A DNA stretch of 64,000 bases from positions 1 through 64,000 of the forward strand of contig NZ_JABJXS010000011.1 in assembly GCF_013155275.1 (NCBI RefSeq), given 5' to 3'. How positions within the stretch are numbered: the stretch's first letter is position 1; every line of letters starts with the position of its first letter. This document shows, in pieces, positions 18,071 to 27,669 of this stretch. Below the pieces are notes generated by a model, which was not told the DNA's origin, searched no databases, and saw only the letters and a list, made by a program, of their open reading frames with translations. A program made the position numbers and the translations under genes. The DNA is from Brenneria sp. hezel4-2-4. GTDB lineage: Bacteria > Pseudomonadota > Gammaproteobacteria > Enterobacterales > Enterobacteriaceae.

Positions 18071-18871
18071 TTACTTCAGAAACAGATCCCGCAGGTAGTT
18101 CGGCACCGCATTTTCCACGTTGCTGCCGATCACCTCCAGTTCAGGCAACAAATTCTTTAAACGCTGATGGGCATTTTGCATGATGCAGCCTTTACCGGCC
18201 ATCGACAGCATTTCGTAATCGTTCATGCCGTCGCCAAAGGCAATACACTCTTTCAGTGAGAATCCGATGATTTTCGCCACCTGCTCCAGCGCATGCCCTT
18301 TGGACACGCCTCCGGCCATCACTTCCAGGCAGGTCAGCGTCGAAAAGCTTACGTTAACGCGATCGCCCCAGCGCGCGTTGATCGCCTCTTCCAACGGCAG
18401 CAGTTGCTCATGAGAATCACAGGTGAAAAAGATCTTGCTGACGCCGTCGGTTTCCAGCAAGGCGGGTTCGAACAGTTTATATTTAAACACCGACTCTTTA
18501 AAAAACCGCTCTTCTTCCGGCCGCTGACGGTTCATAAACCACTCATCATTACGATATACATGCGTCAGCATATCCGGGTTATTGTGCACCACGCTGTAAA
18601 GATCGCGGGCAATGTCCGGATCCAGATTATGGCTGAAGATCAGATCGCCTTGCGTATTGTGCACCCGTGCGCCGTTGGAGGTGATCATAAACGCGCTGAT
18701 GCCAAGACCGTCACGGATTTGCGCGACGTCCATATGGTGCCGTCCGGTGGCGAAGACAAAATGAATTCCCTTTTCGGTCAGCGACCGGAGGATCTCTTTC
18801 GCATACGGGGATAAGGTATGGTCGGCTGATAATAGGGTGCCATCTAAATCGGAAGCTACGACATGGTACAT
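18071..18871 (-). CDS. yigL: YigL, HAD-superfamily sugar/pyridoxal phosphatase
   Basis: A 266-residue Cof-type HAD hydrolase. Motif I is VASDLDGTLLSADHTLSP, motif II includes FVFATGRHHMDVAQI, and the acidic motif IV is AFGDGMNDYEMLSMAG. The start MYHVVASDLDG matches E. coli YigL. The E. coli enzyme dephosphorylates pyridoxal phosphate and some sugar phosphates, and helps detoxify phosphosugars under SgrS control. It lies downstream of pldB on the same strand, as in E. coli. Confidence 0.94.
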   Translation of the reverse strand: MYHVVASDLDGTLLSADHTLSPYAKEILRSLTEKGIHFVFATGRHHMDVAQIRDGLGISAFMITSNGARVHNTQGDLIFSHNLDPDIARDLYSVVHNNPDMLTHVYRNDEWFMNRQRPEEERFFKESVFKYKLFEPALLETDGVSKIFFTCDSHEQLLPLEEAINARWGDRVNVSFSTLTCLEVMAGGVSKGHALEQVAKIIGFSLKECIAFGDGMNDYEMLSMAGKGCIMQNAHQRLKNLLPELEVIGSNVENAVPNYLRDLFLK

Positions 18872-18922
18872 CACGGTGAGATCTAACCTCTGGTGGTGTT
18901 GTGGCGGCACTCGCCGCAAAAT

Positions 18923-19915
18923 TTAATGATAATGAGCAAAATGCTCCAGGATCAGCGCCAATGCCTGAGCGCGAATTTTATCTTTCTCAAACAGAATTTC
19001 ATGCCGCGCCCCTTTAATAACCTGAGGCCCGCCGCCCGCACAGGGATGGCCATGCCGCGCCAACGCCTGACAAAATGCATCCTGGCTGCGGTTATCCACC
19101 ACCCGATCTTCTTCAGCCTGCAACAACAGGATAGGCGTGGTGATATCAGCGGCCTGCGCCAGCAATTGCTTACCCACGATTATGGCTTCGCGCACCCAAT
19201 GATAGGTCGGCCCGCCAACACGCAAATCCGGGGAATCGGCATAAAATCTCACGCTGCGCTGATAACGCTCGCGGCTGTGGGTCAGCATGTTGACCATGTA
19301 AGGCAGCGGCCGCCATTGCCCGGTGCCAATCGCATAATAATCACGCACCGACGGATGCCGTTCCGCCCAGTCAACAATACGCCAGGCCAGCCAGCCAGGC
19401 ATCGGCAGATGGATGCCGCACATCGGCGCGCAGAGCGCCGCCGCATCAAAGGTATCCGGCTGACGGGCCAGAAACTGCGCCAAAATGGCGCCGCCCATAG
19501 AGTGAGCCAACGCAAACCGGCGAGCATAGGCGTAAGGGGCAAGCTGCTGTTGCCACAACAGCTCGACATCGTCCACATAATCGCTAAAACGCAATACGTG
19601 CCCGCGATGACCATCTTCGAGCAACCGGCCGGATCGCCCCTGTCCCCGGTGATCCATCATCAACACATCATAGCCATTACTGAACAGATCGTAAGCGACT
19701 TCGCCGTATTTTACATAGCTCTCGATACGACCGGAAAAGACCACGACGATTTTATCGTGCTGAGGCGACGTAAAACGCACAAAGCGGATCGGCACGTTAT
19801 CCACGCCGATAAACTCCCCCTCTTCGCGCTTACGCCAAAAGTCCAACAGTTCTCCGGTAGCAAACGCAGAAAACTGCGCTTCTCGCGTTAACAGGCTATC
19901 GTGATACGAAGTCAT
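18923..19915 (-). CDS. pldB: PldB, lysophospholipase L2
   Basis: A 330-residue alpha/beta hydrolase. The nucleophile is the serine in FALAHSMGGAILAQF; the acid and histidine probably lie in LLLQAEEDRVVDNRSQ and VIKGARHEILFEKD. Conserved PldB segments include GRIESYVKYGEVAYDL, MMDHRGQGRSGRLLED and LRVGGPTYHWVREA. It cleaves lysophospholipids and can transfer acyl groups to phosphatidylglycerol at the inner membrane. The start MTSYHDSLLTREAQF gives the usual family length. The next 52 bp lead into yigL, so the two are probably cotranscribed. Confidence 0.95.
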   Translation of the reverse strand: MTSYHDSLLTREAQFSAFATGELLDFWRKREEGEFIGVDNVPIRFVRFTSPQHDKIVVVFSGRIESYVKYGEVAYDLFSNGYDVLMMDHRGQGRSGRLLEDGHRGHVLRFSDYVDDVELLWQQQLAPYAYARRFALAHSMGGAILAQFLARQPDTFDAAALCAPMCGIHLPMPGWLAWRIVDWAERHPSVRDYYAIGTGQWRPLPYMVNMLTHSRERYQRSVRFYADSPDLRVGGPTYHWVREAIIVGKQLLAQAADITTPILLLQAEEDRVVDNRSQDAFCQALARHGHPCAGGGPQVIKGARHEILFEKDKIRAQALALILEHFAHYH

Positions 19916-19968
19916 CACACATCTCCGGTGCAGGCCCGTAAAGCTATCGGAACAATTTTGCGAGCGTT

Positions 19969-20082
19969 TACCCAATAAATTTCAACGTTGCGGCAGACGG
20001 CAACCGAAAGATCCCCTGAGCCTGGATAACCCTGCGACCGGAACGCGGCCACCGCGGTAACCTGAAAGATGGCGGGCATATA
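19969..20082. repeat. Diverged copy of the dispersed palindromic repeat
   Basis: Begins TACCCAATAAATTTCAACGT and ends AACCTGAAAGATGGCGGGCAT. These are the degenerate inverted ends of the same element found at 6816-6938. It occupies part of the 351-bp gap between pldB and rhtB (19916-20266). Confidence 0.5.
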
Positions 20083-20134
20083 GTACAAAGAAAACAACCG
20101 GTGTATTGTGACATAAAAAATTTCCGGGAGAAAT

Positions 20135-20154
20135 AAACGCCGGGAGCGTTTTTT
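20135..20154 (+). terminator. Hairpin with T-run upstream of rhtB
   Basis: AAACGC-CGGGA-GCGTTT followed by a run of T, resembling a rho-independent terminator on the plus strand. No complete plus-strand gene ends here, so it may attenuate the rhtB leader or be a stray copy of the hairpin at 11894-11914. Confidence 0.4.
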
Positions 20155-20266
20155 GACCATGTCAGGCATGGGTTCGTCAGGGTGGAAGCAGGCCGCCTTG
20201 CATGAGTTTTTAACGTCGCGGGCGTCCTGTCCGCCATAACAAACCGTATTCAGGGAACATTCATCG

Positions 20267-20887
20267 ATGACCTTAAACTGGTGGCTAACCTATCTACTCA
20301 CCACGCTGATACTCAGCCTTTCCCCCGGTTCAGGCGCGATAAACACCATGAGCACCGGCATCAGCCACGGATACCGCGGCGCCGTCGCCTCGATCGGCGG
20401 CTTGCAGGTTGGCTTAACGATACATATCGTGTTGGTCGGCATTGGGCTGGGTACGTTGCTGTCACAATCCCTGCTGGCCTTCGAAATCCTCAAATGGCTG
20501 GGAGCGGCTTACCTGATTTGGCTGGGTATCCAACAATGGCGCGCGGCCGGCGCCTTGGATCTGCAAGCGTTGGCAAGCGCCATGCCGCGGCGCAGGCTAT
20601 TTAAACGCGCCATTCTGGTTAACCTCACCAACCCGAAAAGCATCGTATTTTTAGCCGCGCTGTTTCCGCAATTCATCATCCCCCATCAGCCTCAGGCGGC
20701 GCAATATCTGGTGCTGGGCGTCACCACCGTGGCGGTCGATATTATGGTGATGATTGGCTACGCCACGCTGGCGACACACATTGCCGGTTGGTTGAAAGGG
20801 CCGCGACAGATGCAAACGCTAAACCGGATTTTCGGTTCGCTGTTTGTATTGGTCGGCGCGCTGCTCGCCACCGCCAGAAAAGTCTAG
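20267..20887 (+). CDS. rhtB: RhtB, homoserine/homoserine lactone exporter
   Basis: A 206-residue LysE-superfamily membrane protein with six hydrophobic segments, nearly colinear with E. coli RhtB. Conserved segments are [45 protein letters not shown] and [18 protein letters not shown]. It exports homoserine and homoserine lactones by proton motive force. It is convergent with rhtC across a GC-rich hairpin. Confidence 0.95.
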   Translation: MTLNWWLTYLLTTLILSLSPGSGAINTMSTGISHGYRGAVASIGGLQVGLTIHIVLVGIGLGTLLSQSLLAFEILKWLGAAYLIWLGIQQWRAAGALDLQALASAMPRRRLFKRAILVNLTNPKSIVFLAALFPQFIIPHQPQAAQYLVLGVTTVAVDIMVMIGYATLATHIAGWLKGPRQMQTLNRIFGSLFVLVGALLATARKV

Positions 20888-20907
20888 CCACGGAGTGAGC
20901 TTGCGGG

Positions 20908-20943
20908 CTCCCCCACCGGCGGCAAGCGCAATCGGCGGGGGAG
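20908..20943. terminator. Hairpin between convergent rhtB and rhtC
   Basis: CTCCCCC and GGGGGAG arms enclose a 22-nt GC-rich internal segment. There is no clear T-run, so it could be a factor-assisted or bidirectional terminator. Confidence 0.45.
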
Positions 20944-20964
20944 AACGACCGGCGTCATTAACCG

Positions 20965-21588
20965 TTAGCGGGAAAAAATCAGATGCAGACCGAAAGCGGT
21001 AAACAGCACGCCCGCAACGCCATCCACCCACTTGGCCAACCGCTGATAGCCACGGCGCATGGCGGGTAACGCAAACACCAGTACGACCAGGCTGAACCAC
21101 AGCAGGGTTTCCACCGCAATCAACACGAACAGCCCCCAGCGCGCGCCGCTGCCGACGCTGTCGCCGACAAATAGCGAAAACACGCTGCCGAAATACACCA
21201 GCGCTTTTGGGTTCGCCAGGTTGGTCAGCAGGCCGCGCATAAAGGTTTTACCCCGCCGAGGCAGCGTAATCGCCGCCTCCTGCGTAGTTTCCAACTGCGC
21301 TTTACTGCGCGCCGAGCGCAGCATCTGCCAGCCCATCCAGCACAGGTAAGCGCCGCCGGCGAGCGTAATCGCGCGGTGTAACCAGGCCATCTGCTGCAAT
21401 AACAGGTGTAACCCCAACAGCGCAATGGCCGCCCAGATGACCACCCCCAGCGAAATACCCAGCACGCCCATCATCGCTTCGCGGCGGGAACGGCTGGCCG
21501 CCGTTTGGGAAACGAAAAAGAAGTCGGGGCCGGGACTCATCAGCGCGATGAAATGAACCAGCGCAACCGTCAGAAACAGCATTAACAT
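20965..21588 (-). CDS. rhtC: RhtC, threonine exporter
   Basis: A 207-residue LysE-superfamily exporter similar to E. coli RhtC throughout: MLMLFLTVALVHFIALMSPG, SQTAASRSRREAMMGVLGIS, GGAYLCWMGWQMLRSA, LLTNLANPKALVYFGSVFSLF and RRGYQRLAKWVDG. It exports L-threonine. It lies 51 bp downstream of recQ on the same strand, as in E. coli. Confidence 0.95.
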   Translation of the reverse strand: MLMLFLTVALVHFIALMSPGPDFFFVSQTAASRSRREAMMGVLGISLGVVIWAAIALLGLHLLLQQMAWLHRAITLAGGAYLCWMGWQMLRSARSKAQLETTQEAAITLPRRGKTFMRGLLTNLANPKALVYFGSVFSLFVGDSVGSGARWGLFVLIAVETLLWFSLVVLVFALPAMRRGYQRLAKWVDGVAGVLFTAFGLHLIFSR

Positions 21589-21639
21589 GATTATTTTCCT
21601 ATCGCTTGAACAAACGTCGGCGCTGAAGATGAATGGCGA

Positions 21640-23466
21640 TCATTCGTCGTCGTCATCAACATGATCGCGAATCATGGTCATAAAAGGAGAGCCGAAACGT
21701 TCAAGTTTGCGCTGCCCCACGCCATTAATATTCAACAACTCCGCGGCGGTAATCGGCATCAGTTCGGCCATCTCCAGCAGCGTCGCATCGCTGAACACCA
21801 CATAGGGCGGAATATTCGCCTCATCGGCAATGGATTTGCGCAGCTTGCGCAGCTTGGCGAACAGTTTGCGATCATAATTGCCGCCGTAAGATTTCTGGCT
21901 GGCGCGCGGCTTCAGATTAATCACGCGCGGTACGGCGAGCTGCAACGGCACCTCGCCGCGCAGCACCGGGCGCGCCGACTCGGTGAGCTGTAGCGCGGAA
22001 TGCATGGCGATATTCTGATTCAGCAGACCCAGGTGGATCAGTTGGCGCAGCACGCTCACCCAATGCTCTTGCGATTTATCCCGACCGATGCCATACACCG
22101 GCAGCTTATCGTGACCGAATTCGCGGATACGCTGGTTGTTCGCGCCGCGCAGCACTTCAACGACATAGCCCATGCCAAAGCGCTGCCCCACGCGATAGAC
22201 GCAGGAAAGCGCTTTTTGCGCCTCTACCAGAGCGTCATAACGCTTGGGCGGATCGAGACAAATATCGCAGTTGCCGCACGACTGCTGGCGACCTTCGCCA
22301 AAATAGTTGAGCAATACCAGACGGCGGCAGGTTTGCGCTTCGGCAAACGCGCCCATGGCATTCAGCTTATGGCGTTCAATATCCAACTGTTGTCCGGCGG
22401 GTTTCTCTTCCAGACAGCGCCGCAGCCACGCCATATCCGCCGGATCGTAAAACAATGCGGCCTCTGCCGCCAAACCGTCCCGTCCGGCGCGTCCCGTTTC
22501 CTGATAGTAGGATTCAATATTGCGTGGAATATCGAAATGCACCACAAACCGGACGTTAGGTTTGTTAATCCCCATGCCAAAGGCGACGGTCGCGACCACC
22601 ACCTGAAGGTCGTCGCGCTGGAAGGCTTCCTGTACCTGCGCCCGACGCTGGTTATCCAGCCCGGCGTGGTAGGCCGCCACGCTCAGCCCGCGGCTTTGCA
22701 GCCGAGCGCTGATATCTTCCACCTTCGCCCGGCTGTTACAGTAAATGATACCGCTTTTGCCGCGCTGGCCCTGCACAAACATCCACAGTTGATCGAGCGG
22801 TTTGAATTTTTCAACCAGCGTATAGCGGATATTCGGCCGGTCAAAACTGCTGACCTGAATCAGCGGAGCGCGCAGATCAAGCAGACGAACGATATCCTGT
22901 CGGGTGGTTTCATCGGCGGTGGCGGTCAACGCAATTACCGGCAAGCCGGGAAAGTGCTGTTTGATCTGCCCCAGCGCCCGGTACTCGGGACGAAAATCAT
23001 GGCCCCACTGGGAAATACAGTGCGCCTCGTCCACCGCGATCAGTGACGGTCGCCATTGGATAAGATGGTCGAGGAAGCTGTCGGTGGTCAGACGCTCAGG
23101 CGCGATGTACAGCAGTTTGATCTGCCCGCTGCGGCAGCCGGCCATCACCTCAAGCTGTTGCTCGCGCGTTTGGGTCGAATTGAGGCATGCCGCCGAGACG
23201 CCGGAAGCCTGTAGTTGATCGACCTGATCCTTCATCAGCGAAATAAGCGGGGAAACCACCAGCGTCAGGCCGTCCATCACCAGCGCAGGGATCTGATAGC
23301 ACAAGGATTTCCCGCCGCCGGTCGGCATGATCACCAGACAGTCCTGCCCGCCGATGGTCGCGTTGATGATTTCCTGCTGACCCGGTCGGAATTGCTGGTA
23401 GCCGAACGTATCGCGTAATACCTGAACCGCCAGCGCTTCCTTATTTAATACTTCCGCCGTAGACAC
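21640..23466 (-). CDS. recQ: RecQ ATP-dependent DNA helicase
   Basis: A 608-residue superfamily 2 helicase. Walker A is [13 protein letters not shown], the DEAH box is [16 protein letters not shown], and motif VI is [10 protein letters not shown]. The zinc site has [24 protein letters not shown] (in two parts). A winged-helix region and a C-terminal HRDC domain ([20 protein letters not shown]) follow. It unwinds DNA in RecF-pathway repair. I use the GTG at 23466 ([13 protein letters not shown]) because the protein then matches the usual family length; the ribosome site is poorly placed, so the start is uncertain. Confidence 0.96.
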   Translation of the reverse strand: MSTAEVLNKEALAVQVLRDTFGYQQFRPGQQEIINATIGGQDCLVIMPTGGGKSLCYQIPALVMDGLTLVVSPLISLMKDQVDQLQASGVSAACLNSTQTREQQLEVMAGCRSGQIKLLYIAPERLTTDSFLDHLIQWRPSLIAVDEAHCISQWGHDFRPEYRALGQIKQHFPGLPVIALTATADETTRQDIVRLLDLRAPLIQVSSFDRPNIRYTLVEKFKPLDQLWMFVQGQRGKSGIIYCNSRAKVEDISARLQSRGLSVAAYHAGLDNQRRAQVQEAFQRDDLQVVVATVAFGMGINKPNVRFVVHFDIPRNIESYYQETGRAGRDGLAAEAALFYDPADMAWLRRCLEEKPAGQQLDIERHKLNAMGAFAEAQTCRRLVLLNYFGEGRQQSCGNCDICLDPPKRYDALVEAQKALSCVYRVGQRFGMGYVVEVLRGANNQRIREFGHDKLPVYGIGRDKSQEHWVSVLRQLIHLGLLNQNIAMHSALQLTESARPVLRGEVPLQLAVPRVINLKPRASQKSYGGNYDRKLFAKLRKLRKSIADEANIPPYVVFSDATLLEMAELMPITAAELLNINGVGQRKLERFGSPFMTMIRDHVDDDDE

Positions 23467-23658
23467 GCCTTCCCCAATCCGATGAAATCCAACAGACGCT
23501 ATTTTCAGCGCCGAACGGTAAAACTGCAATGTTTTAAATCGCGACGCGCCACGTTATCGCCATACTTGCGAACATCGCCGAAAAAATTTTTCGGTTGCCG
23601 TCGGTTTGCATCGGAACGCGCGAGCGGACAACGCGTCCCGGCGCCATTCCGACTAGAA

Positions 23659-24525
23659 CTAGAACATATCGTTCAACGTCACCCCAATCCCGAAACGGGT
23701 CTGGCGGTGATTATAGTCAATCAGCGACTCACCATAGCCGCTGAATACTTTGGTATAAAAGCGTACATGGTCGGTAAGCGGATAGCTCCAGCCAAGTTCG
23801 CCGCCGCCGTAACCGCTGTTCCAGTTATAACGCCCTTCGGCGCTGAATATGCTGTCGCCCCAGACGTAGCCGACGCGCAGGCGGTAGTGCCCCATATATT
23901 TGGTGATATCCGGGTTATCGTCCTGACTATCGGATAAACGAATCCACGGCTTGAGGTCTAATTGCCAGTTGCCGTTTTGCGCCATCAGACGAACATAGGC
24001 GCGATCCCAACTGCGTGATGTCGGTTCGGAACGCCCGTTCGACTGATGATTGAACCCGACTTCAACATCCCGCAGCGTCCAACCGGCGAACGTGTAATCG
24101 GTCGCCCAGCCGAGAAAAACCTGCGGCTCGTAATCCGTTTCACGGAAGGGGGAAGATTCGCTTTTATTGGATAACTGCCACCAGGAACGCTGCGTATACG
24201 ATGCGCCCAGCAACGAACTGTCGCCGAAAATACCGCGCCAAATCGGGAAACCGAGGCTGAGCTGGAAATTGACCTCATCCTTGCGTGCTTCGTCCGCCCA
24301 GTTATAGCTCTGTATCGCAGTTTTATTTATATTACTGGTGTAGGTATACAGCAGATAATTGCTCTCATACGGATAGAGAATAAACGGACTATCATGTTTC
24401 TGTAACAGACTGGCGATAATACTGCCGCGCACCGCAGGTTTGTCATGCACTGGCTCTATTTTTGCTTCTTCCGCCTGCACTTGTGTCGCCAGCAGCATAA
24501 CCAACATGCCAACTATTTTACGCAT
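23659..24525 (-). CDS. pldA: PldA, outer-membrane phospholipase A1
   Basis: A 288-residue protein with a Sec signal peptide (MRKIVGMLVMLLATQVQA-EE) and a 12-strand barrel pattern ending in the outer-membrane C-terminal Phe. The catalytic His and Ser lie in VGFNHQSNGRSEPTSRSWDR, with the Asn of the triad shortly after the serine region. It is calcium dependent, becomes active as a dimer when outer-membrane asymmetry is lost, and cleaves misplaced phospholipids. The position between recQ and yigI is as in E. coli. Confidence 0.96.
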   Translation of the reverse strand: MRKIVGMLVMLLATQVQAEEAKIEPVHDKPAVRGSIIASLLQKHDSPFILYPYESNYLLYTYTSNINKTAIQSYNWADEARKDEVNFQLSLGFPIWRGIFGDSSLLGASYTQRSWWQLSNKSESSPFRETDYEPQVFLGWATDYTFAGWTLRDVEVGFNHQSNGRSEPTSRSWDRAYVRLMAQNGNWQLDLKPWIRLSDSQDDNPDITKYMGHYRLRVGYVWGDSIFSAEGRYNWNSGYGGGELGWSYPLTDHVRFYTKVFSGYGESLIDYNHRQTRFGIGVTLNDMF

Positions 24526-24733
24526 TCACTTTCTCTCCTGAGCGATCATAATCACTACCTCAACCTAAGCCCGCCATTTTACACAGTTCGACGGCATTTG
24601 AATCAACGTTCGATGGTTTCTCAGTCTTTTCTGGAAAGAAACAAAATCAACGCATAAAATAAACAATTAATTAACACTTGGAGCAGCATTTAGCTCCGTC
24701 TGCTTCCGGCATTCACTCCATAGGAAGGCAACT

Positions 24734-25222
24734 ATGCCTAACACGTCATTAACCCAAGGCGCGGTGTTGACCCGGGACACCGTTCGACAACTGGTTGCCG
24801 ATATCTTTATCTATAAAATGCCGTTCAATAGTGAATTGGGCCTGGAGCTACAGCATTTTGACACCGATCGGGCAACGTTGACTTTCACGCGGCAGGACAA
24901 GCTGATCGGTAACGCCTTACAGAAAATCCTGCATGGCGGGGTGATTGCCGCAGGGTTGGATGTGGCGGCGGGTTTAGTTTGCGTGGGTAATACGCTGCTG
25001 CGTCATGAAACCATCAGCGAGCAAGAATTCCGCCAGCGTCTTTCCCGCATGGGCACCATTGATATGCGGGTCGACTACCTGCGGCCGGGACACGGGGAAT
25101 ATTTCACCATCACCAGTCAACTGCTGCGCGGCGGCAATAAAATCGCCGTCGCACGGGCTGAATTGCACAATCAACAGGGATCACATATCGCCAGCGCAAC
25201 GGCGACTTACATTGTTGGCTAA
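24734..25222 (+). CDS. yigI: YigI, hotdog-fold acyl-CoA thioesterase
   Basis: A 162-residue PaaI-type thioesterase. The hotdog helix motif is [20 protein letters not shown], followed by [24 protein letters not shown] and [15 protein letters not shown]. coli YigI hydrolyses medium- and long-chain acyl-CoA. GGAAGG lies a few bases before the ATG. The gene is divergent from pldA and 70 bp upstream of rarD. Confidence 0.9.
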   Translation: MPNTSLTQGAVLTRDTVRQLVADIFIYKMPFNSELGLELQHFDTDRATLTFTRQDKLIGNALQKILHGGVIAAGLDVAAGLVCVGNTLLRHETISEQEFRQRLSRMGTIDMRVDYLRPGHGEYFTITSQLLRGGNKIAVARAELHNQQGSHIASATATYIVG

Positions 25223-25292
25223 TAGTAAGGGTGAAAGCGAACGCCGTTTTGGGTAAACTTCCCTTTTCCCGCCGTTTTTTATCGAGTCATCA

Positions 25293-26231
25293 ATGGATGC
25301 ACAACAAACTCGTCAGGGTATTGTCTTCGCCCTGGGCGCCTATTTCATTTGGGGCATAGCGCCGGTGTACTTTAAGCTGCTAGAGCATGTACCGCCGAAT
25401 GAAATACTGACGCATCGTATTATCTGGTCGTTTTTCTTTATGCTGATCCTGCTGACGCTCAGCCGGAAATGGCGCCAGGTGCGTTATGCCTGCCGCAATG
25501 TCAAACACCTGTTATTGCTGGCGTTGACGGCGGTACTCATCGGCGGCAACTGGTTATTGTATATCTGGGCGGTAAATAATCACCACATGCTGGAGGCCAG
25601 CCTCGGTTACTTTATTAACCCGCTGGTGAACGTCATGCTGGGGATGCTGTTTCTGGGCGAGCGCTTTCGCCGCCTGCAATGGTTCGCCGTTTTACTGGCC
25701 GTCGTCGGGGTGCTGGTACAGCTATGGACCTTTGGCTCACTGCCTGTCATCGCGCTCGGGCTGGCATTCAGCTTTGCCTTGTATGGTTTGCTGCGCAAGA
25801 AAATCGGTATTGACGGTCAGACCGGCATGATGATTGAAACGCTGTGGATGTTACCGATGGCGGTTATCTATCTGTTTTTTATTGCCGATACCCCGAGCAG
25901 CCATATGACGGAAAACGCCTGGTCGTTAAACCTGCTGTTGATCTTCGCCGGCATTATCACCACCGTACCGCTACTGCTTTTCACCGCCGCGGCCCTGCGC
26001 CTGCGCCTTTCCACCTTAGGTTTTTTCCAGTACCTCGGCCCCACCATGGTGTTTCTGCTGGCGGTTACCTTTTATGACGAAACCTTTGGTGACGATAAGT
26101 TGATTACGTTTGCCTTTATCTGGAGTGCGCTGGCGCTGTTTATTCTCGATGCGCTGTATACCCAGCGTAAACTACGGCGCGCTCGGATTACGAACCCTGA
26201 GGGCAACGCGGCCAACACACGGGCAACGTGA
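25293..26231 (+). CDS. rarD: RarD, EamA-family transporter
   Basis: A 312-residue drug/metabolite superfamily protein with ten predicted helices. The N-terminus RQGIVFALGAYFIWGIAPVY is characteristic of RarD, and LGYFINPLVNVMLGMLFLGERF and TLGFFQYLGPTMVFLLAV follow the EamA repeat pattern. The E. coli gene is linked to chloramphenicol resistance by name only; the substrate is unknown. It follows yigI and faces corA. Confidence 0.92.
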   Translation: MDAQQTRQGIVFALGAYFIWGIAPVYFKLLEHVPPNEILTHRIIWSFFFMLILLTLSRKWRQVRYACRNVKHLLLLALTAVLIGGNWLLYIWAVNNHHMLEASLGYFINPLVNVMLGMLFLGERFRRLQWFAVLLAVVGVLVQLWTFGSLPVIALGLAFSFALYGLLRKKIGIDGQTGMMIETLWMLPMAVIYLFFIADTPSSHMTENAWSLNLLLIFAGIITTVPLLLFTAAALRLRLSTLGFFQYLGPTMVFLLAVTFYDETFGDDKLITFAFIWSALALFILDALYTQRKLRRARITNPEGNAANTRAT

Positions 26232-26289
26232 AGTATGACGGGGATAAACCGAGTCGTCGGATAATCTAATAGGGAAATGAATAACGTCC

Positions 26290-26314
26290 CGCGCGCCCAT
26301 TTTCACGGCGCGCG
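26290..26314. terminator. Hairpin between convergent rarD and corA
   Basis: Perfect 8-bp stem CGCGCGCC/GGCGCGCG with a 9-nt loop, but no T-run on either side. A plausible but unproven bidirectional terminator. Confidence 0.35.
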
Positions 26315-26322
26315 GCGCGCTT

Positions 26323-27273
26323 TCAGAGCCAGTTTTTGCGTTTGAAATACAGATAAGGGGCCAGCCCGGCCAGAATCATCAATACAATCGCGCCCGGATA
26401 ACCGAAAGACCATTTCAGTTCAGGCATAAATTCAAAGTTCATCCCGTAGCTGGACGCCACCAGCGTCGGCGGCAGGAATACCACCGAGACCACCGAGAAG
26501 ATCTTGATGATCCGGCTCTGCTCGATATTGATGAAACCCATCGCCGCCTGCATCAGGAAGTTGACCTTCTGGAACAGCGATTCGTTGTGCGGCAACAGGG
26601 ATTCGATATCGCGCAGGATTTCGCGCGCCTGTTCCAACTGGCCGGAAGGCAAGCGGGCTTTACGCACCAAAAAATTCAACGCCCGCTGGGTATCCATCAA
26701 GCACAGACGAACCTTCCAGCCCACATCCTCCAGTTCCGCCAGCGTGGAAAGCGCATCATCGTATTCGTCTCCCTGACGCCCTTCCATAATGATGCGGCTC
26801 AGCGATTCCAGATCGCTGTAGATATTTTCGATTTCATCGGCCAACTGTTCGATTTTGGTTTCAAATAGATCGAGCAGCAGTTCATAGGCATTGCCATCAA
26901 CCAGCGTCTGACTGCGGGCGCGCATGCGGTAAAGGCGAAACGCGGGCAGCTCGCGCTCACGCAGCGTATACAGACGACCATCGCGAATGGTAAATGCCAC
27001 CGTGGCATTGCCGGCATGATCTTCAGCGTCTTCAAAAAAGAAGAAGGAGTGAATGTGCAGCCCGTCTTCATCTTCAAAGAAACGCGCGGATGCCTCAATG
27101 TCTTCCAGTTCCGGCCGGGTCGCCAGACTCTGTCCCAGCTCCTGTTGTACTTTTTCGCGCTCGCCGTCTTCCGGCTCGATTAAATCGACCCAGACAGACG
27201 AGGTCAGATCGTCGGCATCATCCAGTTCCAGACGGGATAGACGACAATTGTCCAGTTTAAATGCACTCAGCAT
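26323..27273 (-). CDS. corA: CorA, magnesium/cobalt channel
   Basis: A 316-residue pentameric channel subunit. The large N-terminal cytoplasmic domain starts [19 protein letters not shown], a long charged helix follows, and the two C-terminal membrane helices are joined by the signature [10 protein letters not shown]. The end [10 protein letters not shown] is typical. The start matches E. coli; the 17 upstream in-frame codons have no ribosome site. It is the main constitutive magnesium uptake route. The leader of about 225-400 nt contains a short peptide gene and hairpins like those that control corA in Salmonella. Confidence 0.97.
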   Translation of the reverse strand: MLSAFKLDNCRLSRLELDDADDLTSSVWVDLIEPEDGEREKVQQELGQSLATRPELEDIEASARFFEDEDGLHIHSFFFFEDAEDHAGNATVAFTIRDGRLYTLRERELPAFRLYRMRARSQTLVDGNAYELLLDLFETKIEQLADEIENIYSDLESLSRIIMEGRQGDEYDDALSTLAELEDVGWKVRLCLMDTQRALNFLVRKARLPSGQLEQAREILRDIESLLPHNESLFQKVNFLMQAAMGFINIEQSRIIKIFSVVSVVFLPPTLVASSYGMNFEFMPELKWSFGYPGAIVLMILAGLAPYLYFKRKNWL

Positions 27274-27383
27274 AGGCCATAGCTCCCTTTTCAGTAGCAG
27301 AGATGGACAACGCGATAGAAGCACAGAAACAGAGGTGAAAACGTCACCGGCAGGTTTCAGTCCGTTCGACGGATCTGACTCGT

Positions 27384-27443
27384 AGCGATATGAATAGCAT
27401 CGCTGACAACCACGAAGGCTATCAGCAGTGGAGAGATAGCCTT
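27384..27443 (-). promoter_or_regulatory. corA leader hairpins
   Basis: Two stem-loops lie between the leader peptide and corA: AAGGCTATC/GATAGCCTT (27415-27443), a perfect 9-bp stem starting at the corL stop codon, and AGCGAT/ATCGCT (27384-27404). In Salmonella the corA leader switches between alternative hairpins depending on corL translation, exposing or hiding Rho access. The layout here fits that mechanism, which is inferred. Confidence 0.6.
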
Positions 27444-27498
27444 AGAAGTTGTACCTAATGAGCAGGTTATTGAGCCAGTATCGACTGGGTGCGTCCAA
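27442..27498 (-). CDS. corL: CorL, corA leader peptide
   Basis: An 18-codon open frame reading MDAPSRYWLNNLLIRYNF, with TTG as start codon. It has a strong GGAGG ribosome site 9 nt upstream, and its TAA stop lies inside a stable hairpin. Salmonella enterica has a leader peptide of this size, called CorL, in the same position. Efficient translation of it there favours Rho-dependent termination before corA. Most annotation pipelines miss it because of its length and TTG start. The quality of the ribosome site and the coupling to hairpins support it. Confidence 0.75.
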   Translation of the reverse strand: MDAPSRYWLNNLLIRYNF

Positions 27499-27669
27499 GG
27501 CGTAGGCCCTCCGGGAATAATGATGCGCGCATGTTACGCCGAGATGAAAAAGGCTGTCAACTTTAAAACCCATTGCAACGCGCTGTCGTCAATTGAATAA
27601 ATGGCCGGTCTTTTGTAACAGAGCCTGTGCAATTTGATCCGGCGTCATTTTTCTCTCGTATTTTATGTT

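Noticed and set aside
18893-19891. Plus-strand open frame (332 codons) opposite pldB
   Set aside because: Complement of a well-conserved lysophospholipase; composition follows the opposite strand's codon pattern.
22000-23046. Plus-strand open frame (348 codons) opposite recQ
   Set aside because: Antisense to the helicase core; no ribosome site and no recognisable protein.
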